Positions 1 to 8,490 are shown, counted from the first letter of the stretch. The stretch is 64,000 bases of DNA from Acidobacteriota bacterium (GCA_022340585.1 JAJDNS010000024.1:1-64000); one strand, 5' to 3'. Translations and numbers: made by a program. The notes: generated by a model from the letters alone, not told the origin.

Positions 1-72
1 CAGCAGCAGCAGGAACAGTCGTACGACGACGTTCAGGGGGCCGGCGGGGCGAGAGGAAACCGAAGACGTCAT
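1..72 (-). CDS. Partial 5' end of a membrane or exported protein
   Basis: Reading leftward from ATG at 72, the sequence encodes MTSSVSSRPAGPLNVVVRLF followed by a run of leucines. This looks like a cytoplasmic N-terminus entering a membrane segment or signal anchor. Only 24 codons lie in the window, so no family can be named. Reality of the gene is supported by a well-spaced promoter-like sequence just upstream on the same strand (87-115). The next gene to the right is divergent. Confidence 0.5.
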   Translation of the reverse strand, partial: MTSSVSSRPAGPLNVVVRLFLLLL

Positions 73-86
73 GGCGAGTAAACCGC

Positions 87-115
87 AGATTACGGTTCTG
101 GGCCGCACAAGTCAA
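87..115 (-). promoter_or_regulatory. Sigma-70-like promoter for the gene at the left edge
   Basis: On the minus strand TTGACT (110-115) is followed by 17 nt and TAATCT (87-92). The predicted transcription start is near 80, only about 8 nt before the ATG at 72, giving a very short leader. Confidence 0.5.
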
Positions 116-329
116 GGGATTTCATGGCTCCTGGCCAGCCATGACCGGCCCCGATGGCTTCCATGAGCGGGGCCGACCCCTGTGCGGCCCGCCCGGGCGC
201 CATCGCCCACCTCGACTGATCGGCCACCGACCGGCGTCGTCGAGGCTCAGCCCCGAGGGGGCCCCGCGCGGAGACCCGATGGGGTCGCGTCGGTGTGCTA
301 GTAGGCTCCCGCGACGGGGAGGCTCTTCG

Positions 330-950
330 GTGGTGGGCCTGGCGAGACACCGGCGACAGAATCGGTCAGCGCCCGCGGGGCTGACTGGAGGGGCGCTCTT
401 CGGGGCCCTGTTCCTCGTCGCCCCCGCGCCGGCGTCTTCGCAATCGGTAACGGCTGAGGGACCGGGGATCCTCGTCATCGAGAGCGGCGAGTCCTCCCGG
501 CCCGCGGCCCACGCCTACCTGGGGGCGTTCCGTCGGACGCTCGCGTCCGAGCTCGGGACGTCGGTGCCCGTGTACGTGGAAGCACCGGAGAGGAACATCC
601 CCCCCCGAGAGGGCAGCACCCGGACGCTGGGCCCCATTGCCACCCTGCTCGCCCCGATCGGGGGGATGGTCCTCCAGTTCGCGGTGAGCCGCACCCGTGA
701 GTTCAAGGCCGACGCCACCGGCGCGGAGATATCGGGCAGGCCCCTGGCCCTGGCCAGCGCGCTCCAGAAGCTCAAGGCGTCGGCCCGCCGCGTGCCGATG
801 ATGATCCCGCCTTCGGTCGGAGCGGTGGTCCAGGTCGACCCCCTCCCCGCCCTCGGCGGAGGCGTCGCCAAGCTGTTTTCCACACACCCGGCCACCGCCG
901 CGCGGATGGAGCGGCTTCAGCAGATCGCGACGAAGATGGACAAGGGCTGA
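330..950 (+). pseudogene. Chimeric remnant: signal peptide fused to the C-terminus of an HtpX-type M48 protease
   Basis: The C-terminal half matches the end of HtpX proteases: the segment around SRTREFKADATGAE, the PLALASALQKL helix and the terminal LFSTHPATAARMERL. The Glu zinc ligand in 'REF' is kept. The HExxH helix and the N-terminal membrane helices of HtpX are absent. In their place is a signal peptide (ALFGALFLVAPAPASSQS) and about 50 residues starting ILVIESGESSRPAAHAYLG, weakly like the start of periplasmic substrate-binding or sensor domains. The GTG at 330 is preferred over the track's ATG at 141 because GGGAGG lies about 7 nt upstream and the signal peptide then sits at the N-terminus. 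The frame is open, so a short secreted protein could be made, but it cannot be an active metalloprotease. Confidence 0.6.
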
Positions 951-986
951 AGCCTCCGTGGACGGCCCGGCCCAGGGGAGAATCGA

Positions 987-1781
987 ATGAGGAGCTATCG
1001 AATGAGTGAAGTGCAGACCACGCTGGGAGGGGTCCTCGGTGTCGCCCTCGCGGCCTCGCTGTTGGTGGCGCCGGCCACGGCCACGGCCCAGTCGGTGATC
1101 TCGGGAGAGGCGTCCTATCGGGAGCGGATCGCGCTGCCCCCCGAGGCCGTCTTCGAGGCGATCCTCGAGGACGTATCACGCATGGACGTGTCCGCCACGA
1201 CCCTGGGAACGGTGCGCGTCGAAGGGGCGAAGACCCCCATCCGCTTCGAGATCCCCTACGACCCCGCCAAGATCGACGAGCGCATGAGCTACTCGGTGCG
1301 GGGAAGGATCCTCGTGGGCGACCGTCTCATGTTCACGACCGACCAGGTCTACCCGGTCCTGACCCGGGGCGCGGGCACCGAGGTGGAGCTGCTGCTGGTG
1401 CGCGTCCGCGGTCCGCGTCCCGCGGCCGCGGCTCCGCTCCAGGGCACGCGCTGGAAGCTCGTTCGCGTCGGCGACCTGGTCATCGAGGTCTCCGACCCGG
1501 AGCGCCAGCCCCACCTGATCCTGCAGGCCGAGCCCGCACAGCTCGGCGGCTACGGCGGCTGCAACCGTCTCTCCGGCGGGTACGAGCTCGAGGGCGACCG
1601 ACTCCGCTTCGGCGCGCTGGCCACCACCATGAGGGCCTGCGTCGACGGCATGGACATCGAGGCTGCCTTCCACGCCGCCCTGGAGAAGGTGCGCAGCTTC
1701 ACCATTGAAGGGCAGCGGCTCGACCTGCTCGACGGGGCGGGGACGGCGGTGGCCCATCTCGAGGCGAGCCTGGCCCCGTGA
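987..1781 (+). CDS. Secreted YbaY-like plus HslJ/META two-domain protein
   Basis: A signal peptide (VALAASLLVAPATATAQS) is followed by two domains. Residues about 36-140 resemble YbaY: YRERIALPPEAVFEAILEDV, then RFEIPYDPAKID and FTTDQVYPVLTRG. Residues about 150-260 resemble the META/HslJ domain: LQGTRWKLV, GGYGGCNRLSGGYELEGD, TMRACVDGMDIEAAF. In other bacteria these occur as separate small envelope proteins, HslJ being heat-inducible and linked to novobiocin resistance. The biochemical function is unknown. An internal ATG at 1002 is an alternative start. The stop overlaps the GTG of the next gene by 4 nt, so the two are probably translated together. The gene follows the HtpX remnant, which fits a stress or envelope theme. 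Confidence 0.75.
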   Translation: MRSYRMSEVQTTLGGVLGVALAASLLVAPATATAQSVISGEASYRERIALPPEAVFEAILEDVSRMDVSATTLGTVRVEGAKTPIRFEIPYDPAKIDERMSYSVRGRILVGDRLMFTTDQVYPVLTRGAGTEVELLLVRVRGPRPAAAAPLQGTRWKLVRVGDLVIEVSDPERQPHLILQAEPAQLGGYGGCNRLSGGYELEGDRLRFGALATTMRACVDGMDIEAAFHAALEKVRSFTIEGQRLDLLDGAGTAVAHLEASLAP

Positions 1782-2212
1782 CCTCGCGGCCGGATCCACA
1801 CCCGGGCCGCGACACGCCGGTGGGTCGCGGGCGCGCGCGCCTCGCCACCGCCGTCCTCGCCATTCTCGGGGTGGCCGGCCCGCTGAGCGCGCTGGTCTGG
1901 AGCTCCCTCGATGGGGAGGACCGCATGGAGACCGTGACCTGGGCCGGAGTCGTCTCGTCGACCGGCGGCTCACCGACACGGCTGACGCTGACCCTCTTCC
2001 CGGATTCCACGTACCGCCTGCATCGGACTCCCCTCGGAGCCCGCCATGGCCAGGCCCCCGAGGCCTACGAGCTCGGTCGATGGAGGCTCGACGGTGACCG
2101 ATTCGTGCTCCGCTCCGGGTCAAAGCAGACCCGTGAGCTCCATCTCGTGGACGCGACCACGCCGACGCGGCCAAGTCCAACGAGTGCTTCACGGGCCGGC
2201 GCTTCCCCGTGA
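1778..2212 (+). CDS. NlpE-like exported protein, possibly truncated
   Basis: GTG start overlaps the preceding stop (GTGA). A short basic N-terminus is followed by a hydrophobic segment (LATAVLAILGVAGPLSALVW), then a region like the N-terminal domain of NlpE and related small lipoproteins: TWAGVVSSTGG, LTLTLFPDSTYRLHRT, ELGRWRLDGDRFVLRSG. NlpE's CxxC is missing at the corresponding place (VVSSTGG). The last 18 residues (TTPTRPSPTSASRAGASP) look like out-of-frame sequence. The +1 frame continues as DAAKSNECFTGRRFPV, so a frameshift near 2155 is possible. Family assignment is by motif pattern only. Confidence 0.55.
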   Translation: MTSRPDPHPGRDTPVGRGRARLATAVLAILGVAGPLSALVWSSLDGEDRMETVTWAGVVSSTGGSPTRLTLTLFPDSTYRLHRTPLGARHGQAPEAYELGRWRLDGDRFVLRSGSKQTRELHLVDATTPTRPSPTSASRAGASP

Positions 2213-2553
2213 CCCAGGGCCTCCTCGAGCCGACGGCGGGGCGATTACGGGGTAGCGATCGAGCACTCGAGGGCGCTCTCGAAGCCCCTCCTCAGTCGGG
2301 GTGCACCGATGAAACGAGAAGGGCTTCGACGGTCTCTGGCGGTCCGCCAGGACCCGCCGGCCCTGTACGAGGTCGCCCCCGGGAAGATCCTCTAACTGCG
2401 CGGCGTCATTCTGGTCCACCGGGACCCATGGGAGTCGACGGCCCGCGGATCCCGGGAGTCTCTTCCTGTGTCCAGGTGGGCAGGCGTGCCTTGGACGGCC
2501 GCAGTCACTGGGGTGGGCTGTGCCGTACCCCGGGCTACAATGTCGCCACGGAC
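2213..2553. other. Non-coding stretch before the nucleotidyltransferase gene
   Basis: No convincing gene here. The track ORFs crossing it (2189-2596 minus, the 5' extension of 2209-3030 plus) have low-complexity Pro/Arg-rich translations. The only signal seen is TACAAT at 2536-2541, 12 nt before the ATG at 2554, a plausible -10 box. Confidence 0.4.
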
Positions 2554-3030
2554 ATGAAGGGATCGGAGTTCGACGAAACCGACTTCTTTCGCGCAATACA
2601 GAACAGCGGGGCGCGCGCGCTTCTGATCGGCCGACGGGCCCTTGTTGCGCTCGGCATCCCCGTGCTCACCGCCGACTACGACTTCTGGATCCACATCGAC
2701 GACATCGTCCGATTCAACGAAGCTGTCGAGCCCATGGAACTCATGCCGACCCGGGCACCCGAGGATGCTCGGGCTCGAGGTCGGTACGTACTCGAGAACG
2801 ACGAGCGGGTCGATGTACTCGTTGCGCGATGGGTTCCCACGACGGACGGGGTGCGCGTGGCCTTCCACGAGTTGTGGGAACGCCGGAGCCTGCTCACCGT
2901 CGGGCCCGATGTCGAGGTCGCCGTCCCCGCTCTCGAGGACCTGATCCTCACCAAGAGGTTCGCCAGCCGGCCGAAGGATCTCGAAGACATCCGGCTGCTC
3001 GAGGCCCTGCGCTCGGAGGAGCAGGAGTGA
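2554..3030 (+). CDS. DUF6036/AbiEii-like nucleotidyltransferase-fold protein
   Basis: The 158-residue protein has the minimal nucleotidyltransferase pattern: ALLIGRRALVALGIPVLTAD followed by YDFW, which gives the D-x-D pair after a glycine turn. A third acidic site lies in NDERVDVLVA, and a C-terminal AVPALEDLILTKRFASRPKD helix is typical of nucleotidyltransferases of the DUF6036/AbiEii kind. The track ORF starts at 2209, but the conserved part begins at ATG 2554, where a TACAAT box sits 12 nt upstream. Its stop overlaps the GTG of a 78-residue downstream gene. Such two-gene arrangements are common among toxin-antitoxin or defence pairs. That role is an inference, and the substrate cannot be read from sequence. 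Confidence 0.7.
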   Translation: MKGSEFDETDFFRAIQNSGARALLIGRRALVALGIPVLTADYDFWIHIDDIVRFNEAVEPMELMPTRAPEDARARGRYVLENDERVDVLVARWVPTTDGVRVAFHELWERRSLLTVGPDVEVAVPALEDLILTKRFASRPKDLEDIRLLEALRSEEQE

Positions 3031-3263
3031 GGCGCATCCGACCCGCTTCCCGGACCGCCCGCAAGCGCCTGTCGGCCCTGGCCGAGCGCGAGCTGACCGC
3101 CGGCGAGGTGCGCCAGGCGCTCGCCACCCCCCTCAGCGACGCGGAGCGTGACGAAAGCCTGTCGTTGATCCGTTGGTTTCGACGCCGGTATCCCACGCCC
3201 GGCGAGCGCCTTGCGTACGTGCGGCGGGCCTACCGGCGCTGGTCGGCGGCCGAGGGAGAGTAG
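3027..3263 (+). CDS. Small basic helical protein paired with the nucleotidyltransferase
   Basis: Starts with GTG overlapping the stop of the nucleotidyltransferase gene (GTGA). The 78 residues are Arg- and Glu-rich and predicted helical: ALAERELTAGEVRQALATPL, LSDAERDESLSLIRWFRR, RRYPTPGERLAYVRRAYRRW. I do not recognise the family. There is no HEPN RxxxxH motif. Tight coupling to the upstream gene suggests a partner, possibly an antitoxin or specificity factor. It ends tail to tail with ilvD, one base between the stops. Confidence 0.6.
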   Translation: MRRIRPASRTARKRLSALAERELTAGEVRQALATPLSDAERDESLSLIRWFRRRYPTPGERLAYVRRAYRRWSAAEGE

Positions 3264-3264
3264 C

Positions 3265-4938
3265 TCAGTCCGTCACCGCGCCCTTGGCAGCGCTGCCGAC
3301 GAGCTTCGCGTACTTGGCGAGGACGCCCCGGGTGTAGCGCGGGGGGGGCGGGCTCCAGGCGGCTCGCCGCTTCTCGAGCTCGGCGTCGTCTACGTCCATG
3401 TGGAGGAGCCGCTGGTCGGCGTCGATGGTGATGGTGTCGCCCTCCTGCACCAGGGCGATCCCGCCGCCTACCGCGGCCTCCGGGGCCACGTGGCCGACCA
3501 CCATCCCGTGGGTGGCCCCCGAGAAGCGGCCGTCGGTGATGAGCCCCACCGAGCCGCCGAGGCCGGCTCCCACGAGGGCCGACGTGGGCGACAGCATCTC
3601 CCGCATCCCGGGGCCCCCCTTGGGTCCCTCGTAGCGGATGACCATCACGTCGCCGGCTTTGATCCTTCCGTCGAAGATCGCCTTGATGGCGTCCTCCTCG
3701 CAGTCGAAGACCCGGGCGGGGCCGGTGATCTTCGCGCTCTTGAGACCGGTGATCTTGGCCACCCCGCCCTCGGTGGCGAGGTTTCCCCTCAGGATGGCCA
3801 GGTGGCCCTGGGCGTACATGGGGTTCGACCAGGGCCGGATCACCTCCTGGTCGATCGGAGGCTCCTCAGGAACGTCGGCGAGAACCTCGGCGATGGTCTT
3901 CCCGGTGATCGTGAGGGCGTCGCCGTGGACGAGCCCGTGGGCCAGCAAGATCTTCATGACCTGGGGCACGCCACCCGCGGCGTGGTAGTCGGTGGTCACG
4001 AAACGGCCCGACGGGCTGAGATCGCACAGCACCGGCACGCGGCCCCGGATCGTCTCGAAGTCCTCGATCGCGAGCGGCACCTCGGCGGCGTGGGCGATGG
4101 CGAGGAGGTGCAGCACCGCGTTGGTGGATCCTCCTTCGGCCATGACCACGGCGATGGCGTTCTCGAATGCCTGGCGGGTGAGGATCTGGCGGGCGGTGCG
4201 CCCGGCCTGGATCGCCTCGGCCAGGACCCGGGCCGACGCCTCGGTGTTCTCCGCCTTCTCCCGGTCGATGGCGGACATCGTGGACGAGCCGGGCAGGCTC
4301 ATCCCCATGGCCTCGATGGCCGAGGACATGGTGTTGGCGGTGAACATCCCCCCGCAGGCTCCGGCACCCGGGCAGGCCTTCTTCTCGATGGCGATCAGCT
4401 CCTCGCGGGGCATCTTGCCCGCGATGTGCTGACCCAGCGCCTCGAAGACGCTCACGATGGTCAGGTCGCGACCGTTGTGGTGGCCGGGCTTGATGGTCCC
4501 GCCGTAGACGAACAGCGCGGGGATGTCCAGGCGGGCGAAGGCCATGAGGGCCCCGGGCATGTTCTTGTCGCAGGCTCCCAGGGCCAGGACCCCGTCCATC
4601 GCCTGGGAGTTGCAGACGGCCTCGATGGAGTCGGCGATGATCTCCCGGGACGCGAGGGAGAACTTCATGCCCTCGGTGCCCATGGAGATGCCGTCGCTCA
4701 CGGTGATGGTTCCGAACAGCTCGGGCATGACCCCGGCCGCGCGCAGGGCCGCGTCGGCCTTCTCCGCGAGGTCCCCGAGCCCCATGTTGCACGGGGTCAC
4801 CGTGCTGTGGCCACTGGCCAGCCCCACCAGGGGCTTGTCGAAGTCCCCGTCCTGGAAGCCCATGGCCCTCAGCATGGAGCGGTTGGGGGCCCGGCGGTCG
4901 CCGGCGGTGGTGACACTGCTGCGGCGCTCGGTGGTCAT
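3265..4938 (-). CDS. ilvD: Dihydroxy-acid dehydratase
   Basis: IlvD converts 2,3-dihydroxy-isovalerate and 2,3-dihydroxy-3-methylvalerate to the 2-keto acids of valine and isoleucine synthesis in the cytoplasm. The 557-residue length is normal. Iron-sulfur ligands and family motifs are present: [37 protein letters not shown], then [20 protein letters not shown] and LITDGRFSG. The CPGxGxCGG pattern and the first Cys in TPCN favour the [2Fe-2S] class. The track ORF runs to 5220, but ATG at 4938 has GAGGAG 6 nt upstream and begins at the usual place (MTTERRSS...). Other ilv genes are not in the window, so it stands alone. Confidence 0.96.
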   Translation of the reverse strand: MTTERRSSVTTAGDRRAPNRSMLRAMGFQDGDFDKPLVGLASGHSTVTPCNMGLGDLAEKADAALRAAGVMPELFGTITVSDGISMGTEGMKFSLASREIIADSIEAVCNSQAMDGVLALGACDKNMPGALMAFARLDIPALFVYGGTIKPGHHNGRDLTIVSVFEALGQHIAGKMPREELIAIEKKACPGAGACGGMFTANTMSSAIEAMGMSLPGSSTMSAIDREKAENTEASARVLAEAIQAGRTARQILTRQAFENAIAVVMAEGGSTNAVLHLLAIAHAAEVPLAIEDFETIRGRVPVLCDLSPSGRFVTTDYHAAGGVPQVMKILLAHGLVHGDALTITGKTIAEVLADVPEEPPIDQEVIRPWSNPMYAQGHLAILRGNLATEGGVAKITGLKSAKITGPARVFDCEEDAIKAIFDGRIKAGDVMVIRYEGPKGGPGMREMLSPTSALVGAGLGGSVGLITDGRFSGATHGMVVGHVAPEAAVGGGIALVQEGDTITIDADQRLLHMDVDDAELEKRRAAWSPPPPRYTRGVLAKYAKLVGSAAKGAVTD

Positions 4939-4971
4939 GTTCTCCTCCTCGTGAAGCGGGGTCATCATACC

Positions 4972-4996
4972 GCCGCCCGTGCCGGAATCGGGCGGC
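4972..4996 (-). terminator. Hairpin between the cytochrome gene and ilvD
   Basis: Inverted repeat gccgcccg (4972-4979) and cgggcggc (4989-4996) with a 9-nt loop, lying just after the cytochrome stop. There is no T-run, so it may be only an attenuating stem. Confidence 0.35.
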
Positions 4997-5005
4997 TCGT
5001 AGTCT

Positions 5006-6106
5006 TCAGTCGAGGGAGGCCGCCGGCGGCGGCGCCGAGCCCGTCTTCCTGGCCGGCACACCGCGGGGGTGACAGTCCTGGCACGACACGCTGTGGACGT
5101 TGTGCGGGCTCTCGAGGGAACGGAAGGTGGTGTCCATCTTCTCCACGTCGATGCCGCAGTTCGACAGCCGGGGGTGGCACCCGGCGCACGAGGGGCGGGT
5201 CTCCATGGCATGGCGCCCATGACACGCGAGGCAGCTCAGGCCCTCGTGGACGCCGGTGGGGGTCCGATCGTCTCCAGAGAACACCTGGAACTCCGCGAAT
5301 CCCGCCCGCGGCGCGTGGCACTGGTAGCAGAGGGCCTGCCGCTGGTCCGGGCTGATCTGGACCGGACGGTCGCCTTCCATCATCCGGGGAAGCGGCAGCT
5401 GTCCCACCGGCACCGGCTCCCCTCCCCGGCGGTCGAAGAACGCGAGGGAGGGCGTGAGGATTTGCTCTTCGGCGGCCCGAAGCTCCATCCGCTTCTCTCG
5501 CGAGGGCACCGGGTCACCCGGGGTGTGGATGCCGTGACAGGTGAGGCAGGGAATGGCCGGCTCGTCGTGCATCACCGCGTCGAGGAGCTGCCAGGGGCCC
5601 TCGCGGTCGAGGGGGTTCACGAGTTGTCGGATCCCGCCGTCGTAGTGCATGCCGTGGCAGCGCAGGCAGTCGTCCATGAGCTGCTGGTTGGTGTTGTGGT
5701 CCTTGTCGAGGAAGATCCGCGAGTAGGTCACCCCGTGGGGTCCGCTCCGCCAGTCGGCGTGCTGCTGGGCGTGGCATGCCCCGCAGCGCGCGACGATCGC
5801 CGCCACGTCGGGTTGCTCGAGCTGGATCTGCTCCGGGACCACTCCTGCGCGGTGGAGCCGCATCCGGCTGAAGTTCTTGAGGTGCATCCGGACGCTGGCG
5901 GTGAACGAGCTGCCGTGGCACTCGGCGCAGGAGACGTTGCGGTGAGAGGACCAGGCCCAGTCGTTGGCCATGGGGCGGATCTCGTGGCAGCGCACGCACC
6001 CCGAGCCGTCGGCACCGCCGTAGTACCCATTCATCCCGGCCATGGTGGCCACTCCGGCCACGACCAGGACGACCGCGAGGAGGAGAACGCGACGCAGTGT
6101 CTTCAT
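5006..6106 (-). CDS. Nonaheme c-type cytochrome, NapC/NirT-like N-terminus
   Basis: The protein has an uncleaved N-terminal membrane helix ([20 protein letters not shown]) and nine CXXCH haem-binding motifs: CVRCH, CAECH, CGACH, CLRCH, CLTCH, CYQCH, CLACH, CAGCH and CQDCH. It should sit at the periplasmic face, anchored in the inner membrane, and move electrons. It is the last gene of a three-gene set with the GMC dehydrogenase and its Tat subunit. In gluconate dehydrogenases of proteobacteria the electron-accepting subunit is a smaller triheme cytochrome. This nonaheme protein probably replaces it, passing electrons on to an unknown acceptor. It is 10 nt downstream of the GMC gene. A weak hairpin follows the stop. 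Confidence 0.9.
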   Translation of the reverse strand: MKTLRRVLLLAVVLVVAGVATMAGMNGYYGGADGSGCVRCHEIRPMANDWAWSSHRNVSCAECHGSSFTASVRMHLKNFSRMRLHRAGVVPEQIQLEQPDVAAIVARCGACHAQQHADWRSGPHGVTYSRIFLDKDHNTNQQLMDDCLRCHGMHYDGGIRQLVNPLDREGPWQLLDAVMHDEPAIPCLTCHGIHTPGDPVPSREKRMELRAAEEQILTPSLAFFDRRGGEPVPVGQLPLPRMMEGDRPVQISPDQRQALCYQCHAPRAGFAEFQVFSGDDRTPTGVHEGLSCLACHGRHAMETRPSCAGCHPRLSNCGIDVEKMDTTFRSLESPHNVHSVSCQDCHPRGVPARKTGSAPPPAASLD

Positions 6107-6116
6107 GGCATCCCCC

Positions 6117-7778
6117 TCAGCGGAGCCCGCCGCCCTGCCACTCCTTCACCAGGTGCTCTCCCGCCCGGAAGGCCAGGGCCATGATAGTGAGGACGGGGTT
6201 GAAGCCGCCGTTGGTGACGTGGACGCTGGCGTCGACCACGAAGACGTTGTCCACGTCGTGGATCCGGTTGTGCGAGTCGACGACCGAGGTCTGGGGGTCG
6301 TCGCCCATGCGGCAGGTGCCGGCCTGGTGCTGGTGGCCGGAGAGACCCTGACCCGCCCGGCGCTCCTCGACGAGATCCGCTCCCGCCTCCCTCAGCCACT
6401 CGGCGGCCCGTCCGGCCTGGTGGTTGCCGATGTCGAGAGTGTGGGGGTGCTTCCCGCCCGAGAGCCGGAGCACCGGCAGCCCCCAGTAGTCCTTCACCGC
6501 CGGATCGAGCTGCACCCGGGCATCCCAGACCGGGATCTCCTGGGTGGGGCCCCGCACTCCGATGTTGTGCTGGTAGTAGCGCCGCATGGCGTCCTTGTGG
6601 GCCCTGCCCCAGCGGGGGGTGTCCCGGGGAAGGTCGTCGATGAACTGGATGGGCAGGCGGATGAACTCGTTGGCCAGCATTCCCCCGCCGGCCAGGCCCT
6701 CGTTGCCATGGTTGTAGTCGCAGGCCGCGATGCAGGCTCCGGGGCCGACGTCGTCGTAGCAGTCGACCTCCTTGGGGAAGTACCCCGTGGCCCCGGTGTA
6801 GGTGTGCCCCTGGAGGTTGCGGCCCACCCAGTCGTGGCGATTCCCGAGGCCCTCGGGGAAGAGCTTGCTCTTCGACATGAGCAGCAGGCGTGCCGACTCG
6901 GTGGCCCCGCAGGAGACCACCACGAAGTCCGCGGGCTGCTCCTGGAGCCGGTCATTCTCGTCGAAGAAGGCCACCCCCGTGGCCTTGCCCTGGTCGTTGA
7001 CCAGAACCTCCTTGACCACGCACCGGGCGCGCAGGAGGCAGTTGCGGGTGGCCAGGGCCCGGGGGATGACCGTGTTCTGGGTCCCGTTCTTGGCCTCGGT
7101 CTCGCACCCGAACCCCACGCACCAGCGGATGCGCATGCAGGCGGACCGCCCGTTGTAGGGCACCGAGTTGATGAGGAGGGGCAGGTCGAAGGGGTGCAGG
7201 CCCAGCCTCTCGGCGGCGGGCTTGAGGATCTCGTACTCCCGCGACTTCGGCACCATGGGGGGCATGGGGAGGGGCTTTCTCCGCGGTCCCTGGAAGATGT
7301 TCGGGGCCACGTCCCCGGACACGCCGATCTCGTACTCGGCCTTCTCGTAGTAGGGCTCGAGGTCGTCGTAGGAAAGGGGCCAGTCCTCGAGGGTGCTGCC
7401 CTCGATGGCCCCGTAGAGCGAGCGCATCCGGAAGTCCTGGGGCATGAAACGCCAGGCCTGGGCGCCGTAGCAGGCGGTTCCCCCGCCCACGCAGCCGGCG
7501 TTGGGGCTGTACCGGTGGTCACTCGGGTAGACGATGTGCTCGGTGCCGTCGAGGTCGACGAAGACCCGGGGGTTCCTCTCCTCGTCGGGCCCATAGGCGA
7601 CTCCCAGGGAGAAGTTGCGCTGGTTGACGAGGTCGTCCTTGCGTTCGTCGGAGGCCGAGTGCCAACGGCCCCGCTCGAAGAGGACGACATTGAGGCCGGC
7701 CTCGGCGAGCTGGCACGCCACGACTCCCCCGCCCGCCCCGGAGCCCACCACGACCGCGTTGACCTTCGGGAGTGCCAT
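6117..7778 (-). CDS. GMC-family oxidoreductase, gluconate dehydrogenase-like flavoprotein subunit
   Basis: A 553-residue FAD enzyme of the glucose-methanol-choline family. The Rossmann FAD motif is at the N-terminus (VVVGSGAGGGVVACQLAEAG). The C-terminal region carries AGTCRMG and NGGFNPVLTIMALAFR, holding the family's His/Asn catalytic pair. It lacks its own signal peptide. In characterised gluconate and related dehydrogenases such subunits are carried through the Tat system with the small subunit, which is encoded immediately upstream here. Substrate is unknown but should be an alcohol, polyol or sugar acid oxidised in the periplasm. The start is ATG 7778 with GGAGG upstream. The track's extension to 8264 runs through the neighbouring gene in another frame. 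Confidence 0.9.
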   Translation of the reverse strand: MALPKVNAVVVGSGAGGGVVACQLAEAGLNVVLFERGRWHSASDERKDDLVNQRNFSLGVAYGPDEERNPRVFVDLDGTEHIVYPSDHRYSPNAGCVGGGTACYGAQAWRFMPQDFRMRSLYGAIEGSTLEDWPLSYDDLEPYYEKAEYEIGVSGDVAPNIFQGPRRKPLPMPPMVPKSREYEILKPAAERLGLHPFDLPLLINSVPYNGRSACMRIRWCVGFGCETEAKNGTQNTVIPRALATRNCLLRARCVVKEVLVNDQGKATGVAFFDENDRLQEQPADFVVVSCGATESARLLLMSKSKLFPEGLGNRHDWVGRNLQGHTYTGATGYFPKEVDCYDDVGPGACIAACDYNHGNEGLAGGGMLANEFIRLPIQFIDDLPRDTPRWGRAHKDAMRRYYQHNIGVRGPTQEIPVWDARVQLDPAVKDYWGLPVLRLSGGKHPHTLDIGNHQAGRAAEWLREAGADLVEERRAGQGLSGHQHQAGTCRMGDDPQTSVVDSHNRIHDVDNVFVVDASVHVTNGGFNPVLTIMALAFRAGEHLVKEWQGGGLR

Positions 7779-7780
7779 GC

Positions 7781-8362
7781 CTACCCCTCCTTCGTCTTCG
7801 AGGTGGGAGTCGCCACGGGCACCTCGTGCAACCGCCCGCGGATGGGTGCGGGCGGGACGCCGAGCATGCGCCAGCTCACGTGCTGCCGGTTGCCGCCGTG
7901 ACGGGGGTCGCCGTAGAAGCCCATCATGGTGTAGCGGACGAGCCGACCGAAGAACGCCTGGGGGTCGAGCTCCCCCCAGACCGTGGCCGGGACCTGGCCG
8001 GCCTCCACATCCTGGAGGAGCGCACGCTGCTCCTCGAGGGGTAGCTCCGCGAAGGGCGCCCCCTTGCGCTGCTGGGCGGTGGCGTCGAGCGACCGCACGC
8101 CCTGCTGCCACGTCCCGAGCTGATCCTTCTCGCGGGTGGCGAGCTGGCGGTCGATGAAGACGACCACTCCGGCCTCCGTCGCCCCGGGGTCGTCGTCGGC
8201 GGGCACGATCTGCTCGCACGCGGCAGCCAGCGTCTCGGCCTCCGCGTTGGTGAGGGCCCGCCACCGTCCCTCGGGGGCGCTGCAGGCGACGGTGGCGGCG
8301 GCCGCGGCGGTGGCGCTGGTCTTCAGAAACCCGCGCCGGTCAACGGCATAGGGGTCGTCCAT
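7781..8362 (-). CDS. Gluconate 2-dehydrogenase subunit 3-like protein with Tat signal
   Basis: The N-terminus carries a twin-arginine signal (DRRGFLKTSATAAAAATVAC), with a possible lipobox at the Cys. The rest matches the small subunit-3 family: LTNAEAETLAAACEQIVP, FIDRQLA and the C-terminal VRYTMMGFYGDPRHGGNR. The family chaperones and escorts the GMC flavoprotein across the membrane. It is the first gene of the module and lies 2 nt upstream of the GMC start. A 162-nt divergent gap separates it from the sulfatase gene. Confidence 0.9.
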   Translation of the reverse strand: MDDPYAVDRRGFLKTSATAAAAATVACSAPEGRWRALTNAEAETLAAACEQIVPADDDPGATEAGVVVFIDRQLATREKDQLGTWQQGVRSLDATAQQRKGAPFAELPLEEQRALLQDVEAGQVPATVWGELDPQAFFGRLVRYTMMGFYGDPRHGGNRQHVSWRMLGVPPAPIRGRLHEVPVATPTSKTKEG

Positions 8363-8457
8363 GGGGGTCCCTCCGAAACAGGAGCACCATAGCGGCCAGG
8401 TCGCCCATCTTCAATGAACACAACGTCCCATCGGGCAGACACGACGCACCCGTCTGA

Positions 8458-8490
8458 GCCGTAGGGTCAATGGACACAGGGCCCTACGGC
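8458..8490. promoter_or_regulatory. Inverted repeat in the divergent gap upstream of the sulfatase
   Basis: gccgtaggg (8458-8466) and ccctacggc (8482-8490), 15 nt apart, between two divergent operons. The position 30 nt before the sulfatase start suits an operator or 5'-UTR hairpin. No regulator gene is adjacent. Confidence 0.35.

Noticed and set aside
1-13. cagcagcagcagg triplet repeat at the left edge
   Set aside because: On the minus strand it is a short run of CTG leucine codons in a hydrophobic segment, not a microsatellite of interest.
2209-2553. 5' extension of the nucleotidyltransferase ORF
   Set aside because: Low-complexity Pro/Gly/Arg translation; the conserved domain begins at ATG 2554 with a -10 box just upstream.
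3211-5355. 714-residue plus-strand ORF antisense to ilvD
   Set aside because: A GC-rich shadow frame; the translation is Gly/His/Asp-rich with no motif, while ilvD on the other strand is certain.
6042-7901. 619-residue plus-strand ORF antisense to the GMC gene
   Set aside because: Shadow frame; no domain, and the opposite strand has clear FAD and catalytic motifs.
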